A stretch of 64,000 bases of DNA from CAYLRU01 sp964386565 (GTDB taxonomy: Bacteria > Desulfobacterota > Desulfobacteria > Desulfobacterales > UBA5616). A program made the translations under genes and the position numbers. Under the pieces are notes generated by a model that worked only from the letters and a program-made list of their open reading frames with translations, searched no databases and was not told the origin of the DNA. The stretch is from contig CAYLRU010000004.1 in the NCBI GenBank assembly GCA_964386565.1, positions 1 to 64,000 on the forward strand, read 5' to 3'. Shown here one piece after another: positions 1-10,000 of the stretch (its first letter is position 1; each line of letters begins with the position of its first letter).

Positions 1-248
1 AACTGCATAGCATATTTTATATATTAATTGGAGTATTTTATTGCCGGGTTAATAACAACCAAATAAGCACCAGATAATGCGTATTCCCCTCGGGGATATG
101 GTGGGGTCAAAAGGTTGGTGTGTTGATTCAGGCTAACAAAATATTCCTAAAATGGCAATGCCTTCGGATTTACATTTGATTTCCCGGGCCGGTAACGTTA
201 TGTCATGCCATGAAAAGGGTTTTATGAATCTGTTGGAAATTCAACACA

Positions 249-761
249 ATGGTTTTTATGAAAGAGATTGAAAAAAATTTATTGAACTATCTTGATATTG
301 AATCGATTTTAAACATCTTCTTTAAACGATTCAATTATTGCCTCTTATACTGCATCAATAATCCCGAGCATTCCAATTCACCGAATCCGGGGTGCTGCAA
401 AGGAAAGTACTATAAAAAATATGATCTTGACCATCCCGCTTTCGAATTGTTGAAAAATGAACGGGAAAAGCGCTACGGGAGCCCTGACGATTACAGACAT
501 CTTAAACGAATCAGCCCGTGCGAATACCACACGCTGAACGGCTGCCTGTTAAAAACACATAAGAGCCCGGTATGCTTGAGCTTTATGTGTAAAGAAAGCA
601 TCAATTTCTTAAGAGAACGCCATGGTATTTTTATTTACGATTACCTGGGCTTTCATTATGCACTGGAATGGATATTGACGGGGGATTTTTCTGATGGTCA
701 ATTTGAAGCGTTCAGGGCTGACTGTATCCGTATGACGGAAAAAATACGGTCGAAAGCTTGA
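249..761 (+). CDS. Cys-rich hypothetical protein (170 aa)
   Basis: I do not recognise this protein as a named family. It carries eight cysteines, at residues 31, 35, 49, 50, 91, 99, 109 and 114. The second group is spaced C-x7-C-x9-C-x4-C around the words GCLLKTHKSP and CLSFMC, which recall the small iron/zinc-chelating cysteine clusters of the YkgJ type, so a metal-binding role is possible but unproven. There is no signal peptide or membrane segment. The start could be the ATG at 249 or the next one at 258; neither has a strong ribosome binding site. It stands alone, facing a minus-strand block whose last gene ends at 923. Confidence 0.6.
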   Translation: MVFMKEIEKNLLNYLDIESILNIFFKRFNYCLLYCINNPEHSNSPNPGCCKGKYYKKYDLDHPAFELLKNEREKRYGSPDDYRHLKRISPCEYHTLNGCLLKTHKSPVCLSFMCKESINFLRERHGIFIYDYLGFHYALEWILTGDFSDGQFEAFRADCIRMTEKIRSKA

Positions 762-922
762 GAGTTGAAGGCAAAAAACGGTGATACCACCTTCAATGAA
801 TTCTTAAAAAGCCGAATTCATCAGGTTTCAGATGTTCAGTTTCAAGCATTAAGACCAATAATTTTATAAAATACCAGGCACGTAAAACTTAAAACTCCCG
901 CAAACAATCGTTTTCTGCTTTT

Positions 923-3352
923 TTACGAGACCGTCATCTTCAACAGCCTGCCTTTTTTGTTCGCCAGAACAAGGAGTGCCGGGGCCAGAAAGAAATCCGA
1001 CGCCAGGGCAAAAACAGCGGTAATTCCCATGAGCATACCGAATTGAAAAATATTTTTCAGCTCGGCAAGCATGAAGATAAAAGATCCGAGAGAAAGCAGT
1101 ATGGTGGTGGACAGCATTGCCCGGCCCGTTGTATGAAGGGTTTCTCTGACGGCCATGCGCACATCGTTGCTTTTTTCAAAATATCTCCTGAAATTATGCA
1201 TGAAGTGAATCGTATCATCCACAGCCAGGCCGAGGGCGATACTGCCCACAACCATGGTATCCGCAGTCATGCGAATATGGTTCCACCCCATCACTCCCAT
1301 TATCATCACAATGGGGGTGATATTGGGAATCATGCTGAGCAGACCGATGCGGACACGTCCGATCAATATGATCATCAGAATCGTTATGACGATAATTGCG
1401 ATACGGTAACTCCTCGCCATGCTGCTCAATACATTGGTCATCGATGTAAATAACAGGGTCACGATACCGGTTATGGATACTTTTTCATCGGGATAGGTTT
1501 TCTGAAAATGATCGGATATCAATTTTAAAAAATTCGTATAGGAAGCCGCATCTCTCACCGGAACGCGAATTGTGATACGGGTCTTTGAGAGCCGGCTGTC
1601 CGCAAAATCCTCCAAATCATCCGACCCGCTGTTCTCAAAAAGCAACAATTCCTGGGCAATCAGTTTTTTATCCTGGGGAATCGTGTAATACGCCATGTCA
1701 TTATGGTTCAATGCCCGGTTGATTTCCTTGATAACGGTATTGACGGAAAGGACTTTTCCCACATAAACATTGTCGGTTTTCAGGTTTTCAAGAAATCTTG
1801 TCGTCCCATCAATCCGGTTTAATACGTCGGGGTTATAAAGCCCGTTGGATTCCCTGGTATCAATTAAGACTTCAAGGCTTACGGAACCCTTCAGGTTCAT
1901 GTCGATGGTCTCGGTCGCAATGCGGACATCATTGTCTTTTGCAAACCAATGGATGGGATCATGGGAAAAGCGGATTTTTGTCATGCCGCAGATGGAAAGG
2001 GCGATGATCAGTGCATACGCGGCAATAATGTGATACGGATACTTTGTTGAGATCCTGCCGATCCACTCCAGGATGACATCTATATGCACGTTAATTCTGT
2101 TTCGCGTGACGTTTTTTTCAACTTTTAATGGAATGCAGGCCACGTAAGCCGGCAATAAAACGATGGTGTACAGCATTGCCAGAATAACACCAACGCCGGC
2201 AAATATGCCCAGGTCGGCGATGGGTGCAATCTCAGCGGTTGAAAATGAAAAAAGCCCGGCCGCAGTGGTAAGACTCGTCATGATAACGGCCAGTGCTGAA
2301 TGTCCCATTGCAAAACAGATGGATTTTTTCTTATCCCCTGTTTTCCCGAAATCCAGAAAAAATATGGCCAGAATATGCACCGCGTCACATACGCCGACCA
2401 CCGCGATAAAAGTGGGAAGAATCTGTGTGGGCGTTTTGATGGGGATCTTGAGCCATGCCATGAGACCGACGGTTGACAGCAGAGAAAAAAATACGATAAT
2501 CAGCACGCCGATAACACAGAAAATATTTCTGTATAAAAAAAACAGGAGTATGAATACCAGGACAACGGCAAGCAGGGTGAATTTGATCGTGTTACGAAAC
2601 AGGGAGATTTTCAAAAAATGGGTTACTACGGGAGATCCGGCCAGATATATTTTGAAATCCGGACCGTCGTATTTCTTTTTTATGGCATCAACAGCCTTGA
2701 TAATCTTGCTGTTTTCAGCATCACTCAGATAGGGTAATTTCCCCCCGGAGGGCTTGTTTTCAGTTTTAAACGATGTATCAAAGTCCAGGGAAAAGTCGTC
2801 CCCGTCTTCGGCCGAGGAATAGCTTTTGGGCTGAACAACAATTGCAGCCATCTGCAAATCTTCTGAAAAAAAAATATTTCTGTAGAATGGATTCTCCAGA
2901 GCCGCTTTCTTTACACTATCGGCTTCTTTTTGATTTTTCGGCCATTTCTCGAGAAATTTTTCGACGATCAATACATCTTTTTTACCATATGTGTGCCTGA
3001 CATTGATAAGACTGGTGATTTTTTCTACATAGGGGACATTTTCGGACAAGTCATTGTGGAGCGTTCTGAATTTATTTAAAAAATCCAGGTCAAACACATT
3101 TTCCGTTTTAACGGCAACGATAATGATTTCATCTCTTCCGAATTGTTCCCGAAACTCGTTGTAATTCAAGAGGGCCGGATCGTCAGGATGAAACATGCCT
3201 TCGGTGGATGTATCAATGGATATCCCGCCGATTCTGGAAACGGTCAATAAAAAAAAAGCTGCTGTAATGAGCAGGGTTTTGGTCTTGTGGCCGTAAATAT
3301 AGCAGGAAATCCCAAAAAACATTTTTTCTATAAAATTCCTGTAATCGGACAT
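923..3352 (-). CDS. RND/MMPL-family exporter (809 aa)
   Basis: This is a predicted inner-membrane exporter of the RND superfamily, MMPL/HAE3 branch, whose members typically move lipids, hopanoids or other hydrophobic molecules out of the inner membrane. It shows the two-fold architecture of the family: a first membrane helix at about residues 25-45, a periplasmic loop to about 250, a bundle of helices at 255-405, then a repeat of the same plan with a loop and helices at 640-800. The family word is visible in the second half as VDDTIHFMHNFRRY. It is the last gene of a minus-strand run behind a universal stress protein, 40 bases away. No outer-membrane partner or periplasmic adaptor lies next to it. 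The substrate cannot be read from sequence. A second, distinct MMPL protein lies at 19650-22007. Confidence 0.85.
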   Translation of the reverse strand: MSDYRNFIEKMFFGISCYIYGHKTKTLLITAAFFLLTVSRIGGISIDTSTEGMFHPDDPALLNYNEFREQFGRDEIIIVAVKTENVFDLDFLNKFRTLHNDLSENVPYVEKITSLINVRHTYGKKDVLIVEKFLEKWPKNQKEADSVKKAALENPFYRNIFFSEDLQMAAIVVQPKSYSSAEDGDDFSLDFDTSFKTENKPSGGKLPYLSDAENSKIIKAVDAIKKKYDGPDFKIYLAGSPVVTHFLKISLFRNTIKFTLLAVVLVFILLFFLYRNIFCVIGVLIIVFFSLLSTVGLMAWLKIPIKTPTQILPTFIAVVGVCDAVHILAIFFLDFGKTGDKKKSICFAMGHSALAVIMTSLTTAAGLFSFSTAEIAPIADLGIFAGVGVILAMLYTIVLLPAYVACIPLKVEKNVTRNRINVHIDVILEWIGRISTKYPYHIIAAYALIIALSICGMTKIRFSHDPIHWFAKDNDVRIATETIDMNLKGSVSLEVLIDTRESNGLYNPDVLNRIDGTTRFLENLKTDNVYVGKVLSVNTVIKEINRALNHNDMAYYTIPQDKKLIAQELLLFENSGSDDLEDFADSRLSKTRITIRVPVRDAASYTNFLKLISDHFQKTYPDEKVSITGIVTLLFTSMTNVLSSMARSYRIAIIVITILMIILIGRVRIGLLSMIPNITPIVMIMGVMGWNHIRMTADTMVVGSIALGLAVDDTIHFMHNFRRYFEKSNDVRMAVRETLHTTGRAMLSTTILLSLGSFIFMLAELKNIFQFGMLMGITAVFALASDFFLAPALLVLANKKGRLLKMTVS

Positions 3353-3392
3353 TATCGTGTCTTATTGAACAACCCATTGTCAAGCAGCAGCA

Positions 3393-4220
3393 TCAGTCCC
3401 TGATGACGGTATTCGGCCCTACAATCAACATGTTGTTTGGAAGAACTGACTGTACTTTTTCCATTTTGCTTCCAAACATTAAATCCTTTATGACCCCGTG
3501 GCCGTATGCCCCCAAAATAACCAGAGCATCATGAGGAACTTCGTATAGATTTTCTTCGAAAAGGCCTTTTTCAAAAACATACCATTTTTTTACCATGGAC
3601 TCAACGTCGCTCTTCAGATATTGATTTGACATTGCCGTATCAAAAGACTCCTGGTATCCTTTTCCCATCTGCGAAAATACCCTCAGGGGCATGCCGGATT
3701 TTCTGCCGATGCTTATACCCAGCTTCAACGCTTTAATGGCATTGGCGGATCCGCCGAAAAAAACGGCAATGCTTTTCCATTCCTTGTATGCAGGGCTCGT
3801 AATCAATACCGGGAATCTTGCCGAGTTTACAATGCGTCTGACCCTGGGACCGATATACCCGAGACCGATTTTGGAACTGAGATCACTGATACTTCTGGGA
3901 CAGCACATGAAATCAAAATCCACCGGGATATCCGGCAATTCCGATGCGGTGAAATCTTTTGGTTCCAGAAATTTCGGCTTTACACCGTCTTTGGCAAATA
4001 TACTGATGGCGTGTTCCAACGCGGTTTTAGGGTCGGTAAGGTATGAATCATCCAGATCGATTTGAACGACGTCATTATCAAAATACATTAAAAACCTTTT
4101 ATGCTTGGGAATGTAAACCGTCGGTAATGCGTCCAACTGATTACAGAAATAAACAGACTGAAGCGCGGTTTCCCTTCCCAGGGGTGTATTTCTGAAAATA
4201 TGAAGCAGCGTGGTATTCAT
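3393..4220 (-). CDS. Universal stress protein, two-domain UspA family (275 aa)
   Basis: The length fits a tandem two-domain Usp protein. The C-terminal half carries the nucleotide-binding signature of ATP-binding Usp proteins: LVILGAYGHG, then GSKMEKVQ with the G-x2-G-x9-G-S/T spacing. The N-terminal domain lacks this signature and is probably degenerate. An upstream in-frame ATG at 4244 exists, but the ATG at 4220 is preferred because a GAGAGGAG ribosome binding site sits seven bases before it. It lies between a ClC-CBS channel and an RND exporter on the same strand, consistent with an envelope or ion-stress unit. The exact stress is not readable. Confidence 0.82.
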   Translation of the reverse strand: MNTTLLHIFRNTPLGRETALQSVYFCNQLDALPTVYIPKHKRFLMYFDNDVVQIDLDDSYLTDPKTALEHAISIFAKDGVKPKFLEPKDFTASELPDIPVDFDFMCCPRSISDLSSKIGLGYIGPRVRRIVNSARFPVLITSPAYKEWKSIAVFFGGSANAIKALKLGISIGRKSGMPLRVFSQMGKGYQESFDTAMSNQYLKSDVESMVKKWYVFEKGLFEENLYEVPHDALVILGAYGHGVIKDLMFGSKMEKVQSVLPNNMLIVGPNTVIRD

Positions 4221-4278
4221 TTTAGGGCTCCTCTCGTCTGACAAACATTACACTCACGGGAAAAATCATCTCCCGTCT

Positions 4279-6030
4279 TTATTTGGCTGTTGTCTGTACT
4301 CTCAGCTCTTTTCGGTATTGGTCCAAAAGGGTTGCTTTGGAAATCAATCCTAAAAATCTATGATTTTCAACTACCGGAATGCTATACATTCCTTTCGCAT
4401 CCATTTTATCCAGAACCGACAACAAATCATCGCTCAGGGATACCGTATCCATATCGGAATTTTTTATCTGGTCGAGTATCACGGCGTCATACATTCCGGG
4501 ATTAAACAGATACGGACGAATATCATCAATATGAATCATTCCCAGATAGCGGCCGGTGACACTGTCTTCAACTGGGAAATAGTTCCGGTTGGACTGGGCC
4601 ACAACCGGAATAAAATCCCTCAGCAACAAGTTTTGCGGAACTGCAATACAATCCGTTTCAAGTAATTCCTTGACGCTTAAGTCCGACAAAACACGACCAT
4701 CCGTTCCCGGAGGCAGAAGCCAGCCCTTGCCGACCAGGTCCTTTAAATAAAATGACGCCGGTTCGATATAATGACTGGCTGTAGTGGAAATGGCCGAAAC
4801 GATAATTAACGGCAGCATGACCTCATAACCGCCTGTTATCTCTACAATTAAAAAAATCCCGGTAAGGGGTGCCTGGAGCATGCCGCTGATCAGGCCGGCC
4901 ATTCCCAAAAGTGCGAAGCACCCCTCGTTAACCCAATCCAATGACGGGAACAAGACCATCAGAAATCGATGATAGGCCAGTCCGGCAAAGCTTCCGATAA
5001 CCAGGCTTGGCGCAAAAATACCGCCGGATCCCCCGGATCCCAGCGTTAAGGATGTCGCCGCAATTTTGGCGATACAAGCAATGATCACAATGACAAGACC
5101 GGGAGTGAACTGGCTTTCAATCATCGAGTGGATGGCATGATATCCTTCCCCAAGAACCACCGGCATATACAGTCCGATCAGCCCGACAGCGGCTCCGCCG
5201 ATTGCGGCCCGGCACCATTTCGGGGCCGAAATTCTTTGTGAGGCATTATGAACGGTACCGATGAATCGCGTTAAGAAAACCGAAATCATTGCCGCAATAA
5301 CCGCCAGACCGATGCTGGCCGTTATTTCAACAAAACCGATCTCAAAACCGCGATGTGAAAATACGATCTGGTTACCCTGAAGGAGTCGGCTGATTTCCGT
5401 ACCGGCAACAGAGGCAATGGCCACGGGTATGATGTTGACGGCCGACCACTGTCCCAGAATGACCTCCATGGAAAAAACAAAACCTGCAACAGGGGCGTTG
5501 AAAATTGAAGAAATCGCGCCGGCAGCCCCGCAACCCACCAGTGAGATCCGCTGCCGATCGTTTAACGAAAAAAACTTTGCAATATTCGACCCGATGGCGG
5601 ACCCGCTCATAACCACCGGTGCTTCAGGACCTGCCGATCCGCCGCTGCCGATGGTAAGACAACAGGAAATCAGCCGTGAAAAACTTGACCGAAAGCGCAA
5701 CAACCCCCCATGCCGATGAACACTGTAGATCACCTCGGGTACGCCATGACCGGGACTTTCTTTAACAACCTTATTTAAAAAAAGCGAGGAAAGCGCCGCT
5801 CCCGAGGCAGGCAGCAGAAAGGCCCACCAGAAATGCCGGTAATCATGGACGGTATTGAGCATTGCCAGCAGGGACCTGTTGAGAATTACCGCGGCCAAAC
5901 CGCTTGTCATTCCGGTGATGGCGCCGAATATGATCAGCATCAACCGGTCGTCGAATCTGAAAATCTTCCATGTGCCCGGGTGTCGTAGGATCCAAAACAT
6001 TTTCATTTTGTCGTTACCCACCCTTGCCAT
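4279..6030 (-). CDS. ClC-type chloride channel or Cl-/H+ antiporter with CBS pair (583 aa)
   Basis: This integral membrane protein belongs to the ClC family. Signature regions in order are GHGVPEV near residue 94, GSGGSAGPEAP at 128-138, and GSGGSGGIFAPS further on. In the second motif the usual G-R/K-E-G-P reads G-P-E-A-P: the gating glutamate (Glu136 by my count) is kept, while its two neighbours are changed. Keeping this Glu is compatible with a Cl-/H+ exchanger. After the membrane part, residues of about 445-570 form two CBS domains, which in this family usually bind adenine nucleotides and regulate transport. A second candidate start, ATG at 6009, has AAGGGTGG upstream. It is flanked by an HTH-PTS IIA protein and a universal stress protein on the same strand, probably one operon. 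Confidence 0.88.
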   Translation of the reverse strand: MARVGNDKMKMFWILRHPGTWKIFRFDDRLMLIIFGAITGMTSGLAAVILNRSLLAMLNTVHDYRHFWWAFLLPASGAALSSLFLNKVVKESPGHGVPEVIYSVHRHGGLLRFRSSFSRLISCCLTIGSGGSAGPEAPVVMSGSAIGSNIAKFFSLNDRQRISLVGCGAAGAISSIFNAPVAGFVFSMEVILGQWSAVNIIPVAIASVAGTEISRLLQGNQIVFSHRGFEIGFVEITASIGLAVIAAMISVFLTRFIGTVHNASQRISAPKWCRAAIGGAAVGLIGLYMPVVLGEGYHAIHSMIESQFTPGLVIVIIACIAKIAATSLTLGSGGSGGIFAPSLVIGSFAGLAYHRFLMVLFPSLDWVNEGCFALLGMAGLISGMLQAPLTGIFLIVEITGGYEVMLPLIIVSAISTTASHYIEPASFYLKDLVGKGWLLPPGTDGRVLSDLSVKELLETDCIAVPQNLLLRDFIPVVAQSNRNYFPVEDSVTGRYLGMIHIDDIRPYLFNPGMYDAVILDQIKNSDMDTVSLSDDLLSVLDKMDAKGMYSIPVVENHRFLGLISKATLLDQYRKELRVQTTAK

Positions 6031-6071
6031 CAGTTACGATGCGTTTAAAACGCGGCAACCCCCTTCTCCTT

Positions 6072-6773
6072 TTATATCTTTATGAAGCCGAGCTGTTGCT
6101 CCAGCCTTGCGATCTCATCAAGGAATAATTCCTGTTTCGGCATTTGACGTAAAAAACCGATAAACGAATTGTTTCTCAAAATAAATGTCAGCCGCGACAG
6201 CAAGTGAAGATGGGTTTTCGTCGAGTGGCTTAACATAATGAACATGATAAATACCGGTTGATCATCCACCGCATGGAAATCGACAGGGTGTTTTAAAAAA
6301 CATGTGATGATCGTGGCGGCATTGATAATATCCGCCATCGGCGTCCTCGGATGGGGTATGGCCACACCATTACCGATACCGGTGGACATAAGATTTTCCC
6401 TGTCGATCAGCTGATCATAAAGAGATTCCCTGTCCTCGGACGATAAAAAGGAAAACCGGTCAACTGCGGAACGGATCACCGCCGACACATCTTTTCCTTC
6501 GATATCATGCAATACACCTCCTCGCTGCATGGCGTAAACCAAGGGCTCCTCATTTTTTATTTCCCGGGTTTTCTTGTCTTTCCCGGACGTATTCAACCCC
6601 GATATATCAAAACGAATATCGTGTGCTGCCGCCCATTTGGCCAATGTGTTTTCATTGAAGACACAATTATCGCCGATTTTATTGATGGGGATCCTTCCCT
6701 GGCGAATCCAACGATCCAGCGTGTCCACCGGCAAATCGATATGACGGGCTAAAATTTCTATCTTCACATCCAT
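6072..6773 (-). CDS. HTH (excisionase-like) plus PTS IIA(Ntr)-like regulatory protein (233 aa)
   Basis: The first 50 residues look like a MerR/excisionase-type DNA-binding helix-turn-helix (LPVDTLDRWIRQGRIP), and the last 150 residues look like a PTS EIIA fructose/nitrogen-type phosphoryl-acceptor domain. The phosphorylatable histidine is present in VAIPHPR (His141). Such proteins are signalling rather than sugar-transport components. The reading frame is open 71 codons further upstream, but that stretch has no family resemblance and the HTH normally begins the protein, so the ATG at 6773 was chosen despite a weak ribosome binding site. It probably heads the operon with the ClC channel (41 bases on) and the Usp. 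No EI, HPr or EIIBC gene is in the window. Confidence 0.75.
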   Translation of the reverse strand: MDVKIEILARHIDLPVDTLDRWIRQGRIPINKIGDNCVFNENTLAKWAAAHDIRFDISGLNTSGKDKKTREIKNEEPLVYAMQRGGVLHDIEGKDVSAVIRSAVDRFSFLSSEDRESLYDQLIDRENLMSTGIGNGVAIPHPRTPMADIINAATIITCFLKHPVDFHAVDDQPVFIMFIMLSHSTKTHLHLLSRLTFILRNNSFIGFLRQMPKQELFLDEIARLEQQLGFIKI

Positions 6774-7063
6774 GGCTTTATAAAAATGTAGCAATCCTAT
6801 AAAAAAACAGGTTACATACACCCCGATTATGTTTAAATCAAGCACTTTTTGGACGCCGGTATACCCCTCCAGTTTCTGACGTGTTGATGACACTGTCAAT
6901 ACAATATCCTGAAAATCATCATTCCGGTGAAATTCGGAATCCCGGAAAAAGACAAAATATTGCAGGCCGTAATGTACGGCAAACAATACCGTATTTTTCG
7001 AAAGGAACCAGCTGATGTGGGACCATGCCCGGTATGACGGCGCCTTACCGTTTAATTGCCGGG

Positions 7064-10000
7064 TTAATATTCCTCAAACCCCCGGCAATGGTCCAGCATC
7101 GGCTTGTAGAGCTTTATGGAAGTTTCCTGAAAATATCCCCCTTCTATGACGGATTCAAATTGATGGGAGGGGAAACATAATTGATAATACGGATCATCTG
7201 ATTCTCCCGGGACAAACGCATTGCCGGCCCATTTTATTCGCGCAGCCTGAAGGGCACTATCTTCCGAAGAATTTTTGCTCATTCTGTGTTTGGCATAGGC
7301 ATAAGACGTCTCAGGGAAAAAAACAAGGGGCTTACCCAACCCATCCCAATACAGCGTCAACAGGGTTTCCAGCAGGACACCCGCATCCTTTGGTCTACGA
7401 AACAGCCATGTCCAATCTTTTCCCACCAGAACGGTTCTCTCAGCATGCCGGTTCTTTTCAGCAGCACATAATACAAGATGGATGATCCATGTTTGCATCA
7501 GATGCCTGGATCTGATTTTTTTACAGGCGGTTTGCACCAGACCGGATTCGTAAATTTTGCCGATATTGCCGGTTATGGTAAAATCACCGACAGCAAGCGT
7601 GACGGGCAGTTCCTCCGTGACAAGGCGGTCCTGATATTTCCGAGCCTTTTCACGAAAACCGTTCACATCGGAATATAATTTACTAAAAACGGCTTTTCCG
7701 GAATTGCCGTGGGGAAGCCTTCCCATGGCCTGTTCAACGGCATATCGGCGGGAAAAATCCCATCCCTCCCCTGCGGATCGCAACAGGTCTTGCTCGACTT
7801 TATATCGATTGAGACCATGCAACTCAAATTCCTCTTTTTCATTAAAATCCCACAACATGTCGTCTAAGTAAATCCCCAGTCGCTGTTGAAGAAAATATCG
7901 GCTTGGATGGCTGAAAAACCGGGATAACGCATCCAGGTCCACGGTTTTCAATCCGACATCCGGCGGTAATACGGTGTCCTGAATAAAAACCTTTTGAACG
8001 GGTCCGTTTTTTAATCGTTTATCAGCTGCAAGACAGGCGTCAAAATCTTCCCGGGAATAGCTGAACAGGTTGGCATCATCACCGAAATATCCGTCTGAAA
8101 ATGCTTGCAGCCGATGGCGGACGATAATGTCGGATGCTGAAAAACCAAATCCTTTCATCAGATAATCCAGCAGGTCACTGACGACTACGGAAGGCGGCAT
8201 CTGGGAATTGTCATACTGGCTCTGCCCCACATAACTGATGTAAAACTTTTTTCTGGCGGAAATCAGGGCTTGCAGAAAAAGATATTTATCGTCATTTCGT
8301 TTTATTCTGTCCCCGGGTCTCGGCTTTGCCGCCATCAGGTCAAAACTTAAAGGGTGCCGGTTTCTTGGAAAGTCATCGTAATTCATCCCGATCAGGCAAA
8401 TAACCTTGGACGGTATGCTTCGTAACGGGAGCATTGAACAAAAGGTCACACCCCCGGAAAGAAAACCGCCTCTTTTGCTTTCACCTGCCAAATGATGCTG
8501 CAAAAACCCTTTTACCACAGGCAGATCAATGTCCTGATCAAAACCGGTGATGTTGAAAGCGGTTGACAGGCGGTCGAAAGTACGCAACAAGACCTGCCTT
8601 TCCATCTCCGAGTGATGATTGGATATAAAAAATCCGTCCAGCAGATCCCTCAACAGAGACGACCATTGTTTAAGGGTCCTTTTTTCCACCAGGTCTTTCT
8701 TTGCCTTTAAAAGCCGGTGAAAAAAATCCAGAAAATTTCCCAGCAGTTGTGCATCTCCTCCTTCAATATCGTCATAGGGCAGAATCCCCGCAAACATGTA
8801 CCTGTTTTCCCCGGGCATTGCATATCCCAGCAACAGTCTGTCCAGTCCGGCGCGCCATGTGTTGTCATTGAACGCGGGAAGCCCTAATTCTTCACGATGG
8901 AACGCATCAATACCCCATCTGATATTCGTATCGTTTATCCATTTCTCAATCAGCGATATATCCGGTTCCCGGATACCGAAGGTCTCTTTGACGCCGGGCG
9001 CATCAAGCAGTTGCATCACCTGCCGGCAGCCGAACCGGCTGTCGGCAACCTCAAGCAACGCCATGAATCCGTCCACCATGGAATTGTCCTTCAACATGCT
9101 TTGATCCGAAATGCTGAAAGGTATTTTACGTCTCTGGTCCGTTTGTGCATCAAAAACAGCATGGATAAACGGTGCATAGGTTTCTATATCCGGCGCCATC
9201 ACCAGAATATCCTTGGGCAAAAGCCCGGGGTCTGCTTCGAACATTGCCAAAAGCTGGTCATGCAAAACCTCCAGTTCCCGCATGGGACTATGGCAGGAAT
9301 GTATCCGGATATTCAATTGATTCGCTTTGCCCGTGTTATCCGAAGCTCTAAGTAATTCCCTGTCCACATTATTTGTTCGATCCTGCAAATTTAAAATATC
9401 GGATTGAACAAGGGATAAGACGGAATCCTCTTTTTCCTGCTCAAACAATTCCACTTCAATACCTTCAAGCCCATTAATACGTGAAAAAAAATCTTTGCCC
9501 ATGGTTCCAAAAGCGCTGAGCAATGGATTTCCCTTTTCAAAAAAAAGATCTTCATCGGAAAATTCGTTTTTCCCGTATTTACCCTTAATCCGCCTGATTT
9601 CTTTCTCGTTTACAATATCGCTCCAGTATTCTCGGCATGGATTCAGTACAAACAGATTCACCTGCATAAAGTCTGACAGCGCCGCAAGTACTTCCAGATG
9701 GAAATCGGGCAGATAGGATATGCCAAAAACGGAAACCCGCCGGGGAAACTCATTTTCGCCCTTGAAAACAACGGGAAGCCTTTCAAGAAATGCCCGGCGC
9801 AAGCCGGCACGATGTTTTTTTTCAGTGCCCGTAACCATCTTTCGCCAAAGCAGGGCCTGCCAATGCTCTTCCAGGCCTTTTTCCCATGAGAATACCATAT
9901 CAGGCCGAAATGTCAGATATTGGTCGAACATATCCGATATTTTCCCGGAAAGTTGGTACAACTTTAATCCAGAGGCATCATCGGATAAATAGCCCTTTAT

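Noticed and set aside
797..820. TGAATTC/GAATTCA inverted repeat
   Set aside because: Only seven AT-rich pairs with no U-run; too weak to call a terminator.
1043..1453. His-rich 136-codon plus-strand frame
   Set aside because: Antisense to the RND exporter gene, whose codon pattern and protein family are clear.
6774..6986. 71-residue N-terminal extension of the HTH-PTS protein
   Set aside because: It matches no domain, and the HTH normally begins such proteins.
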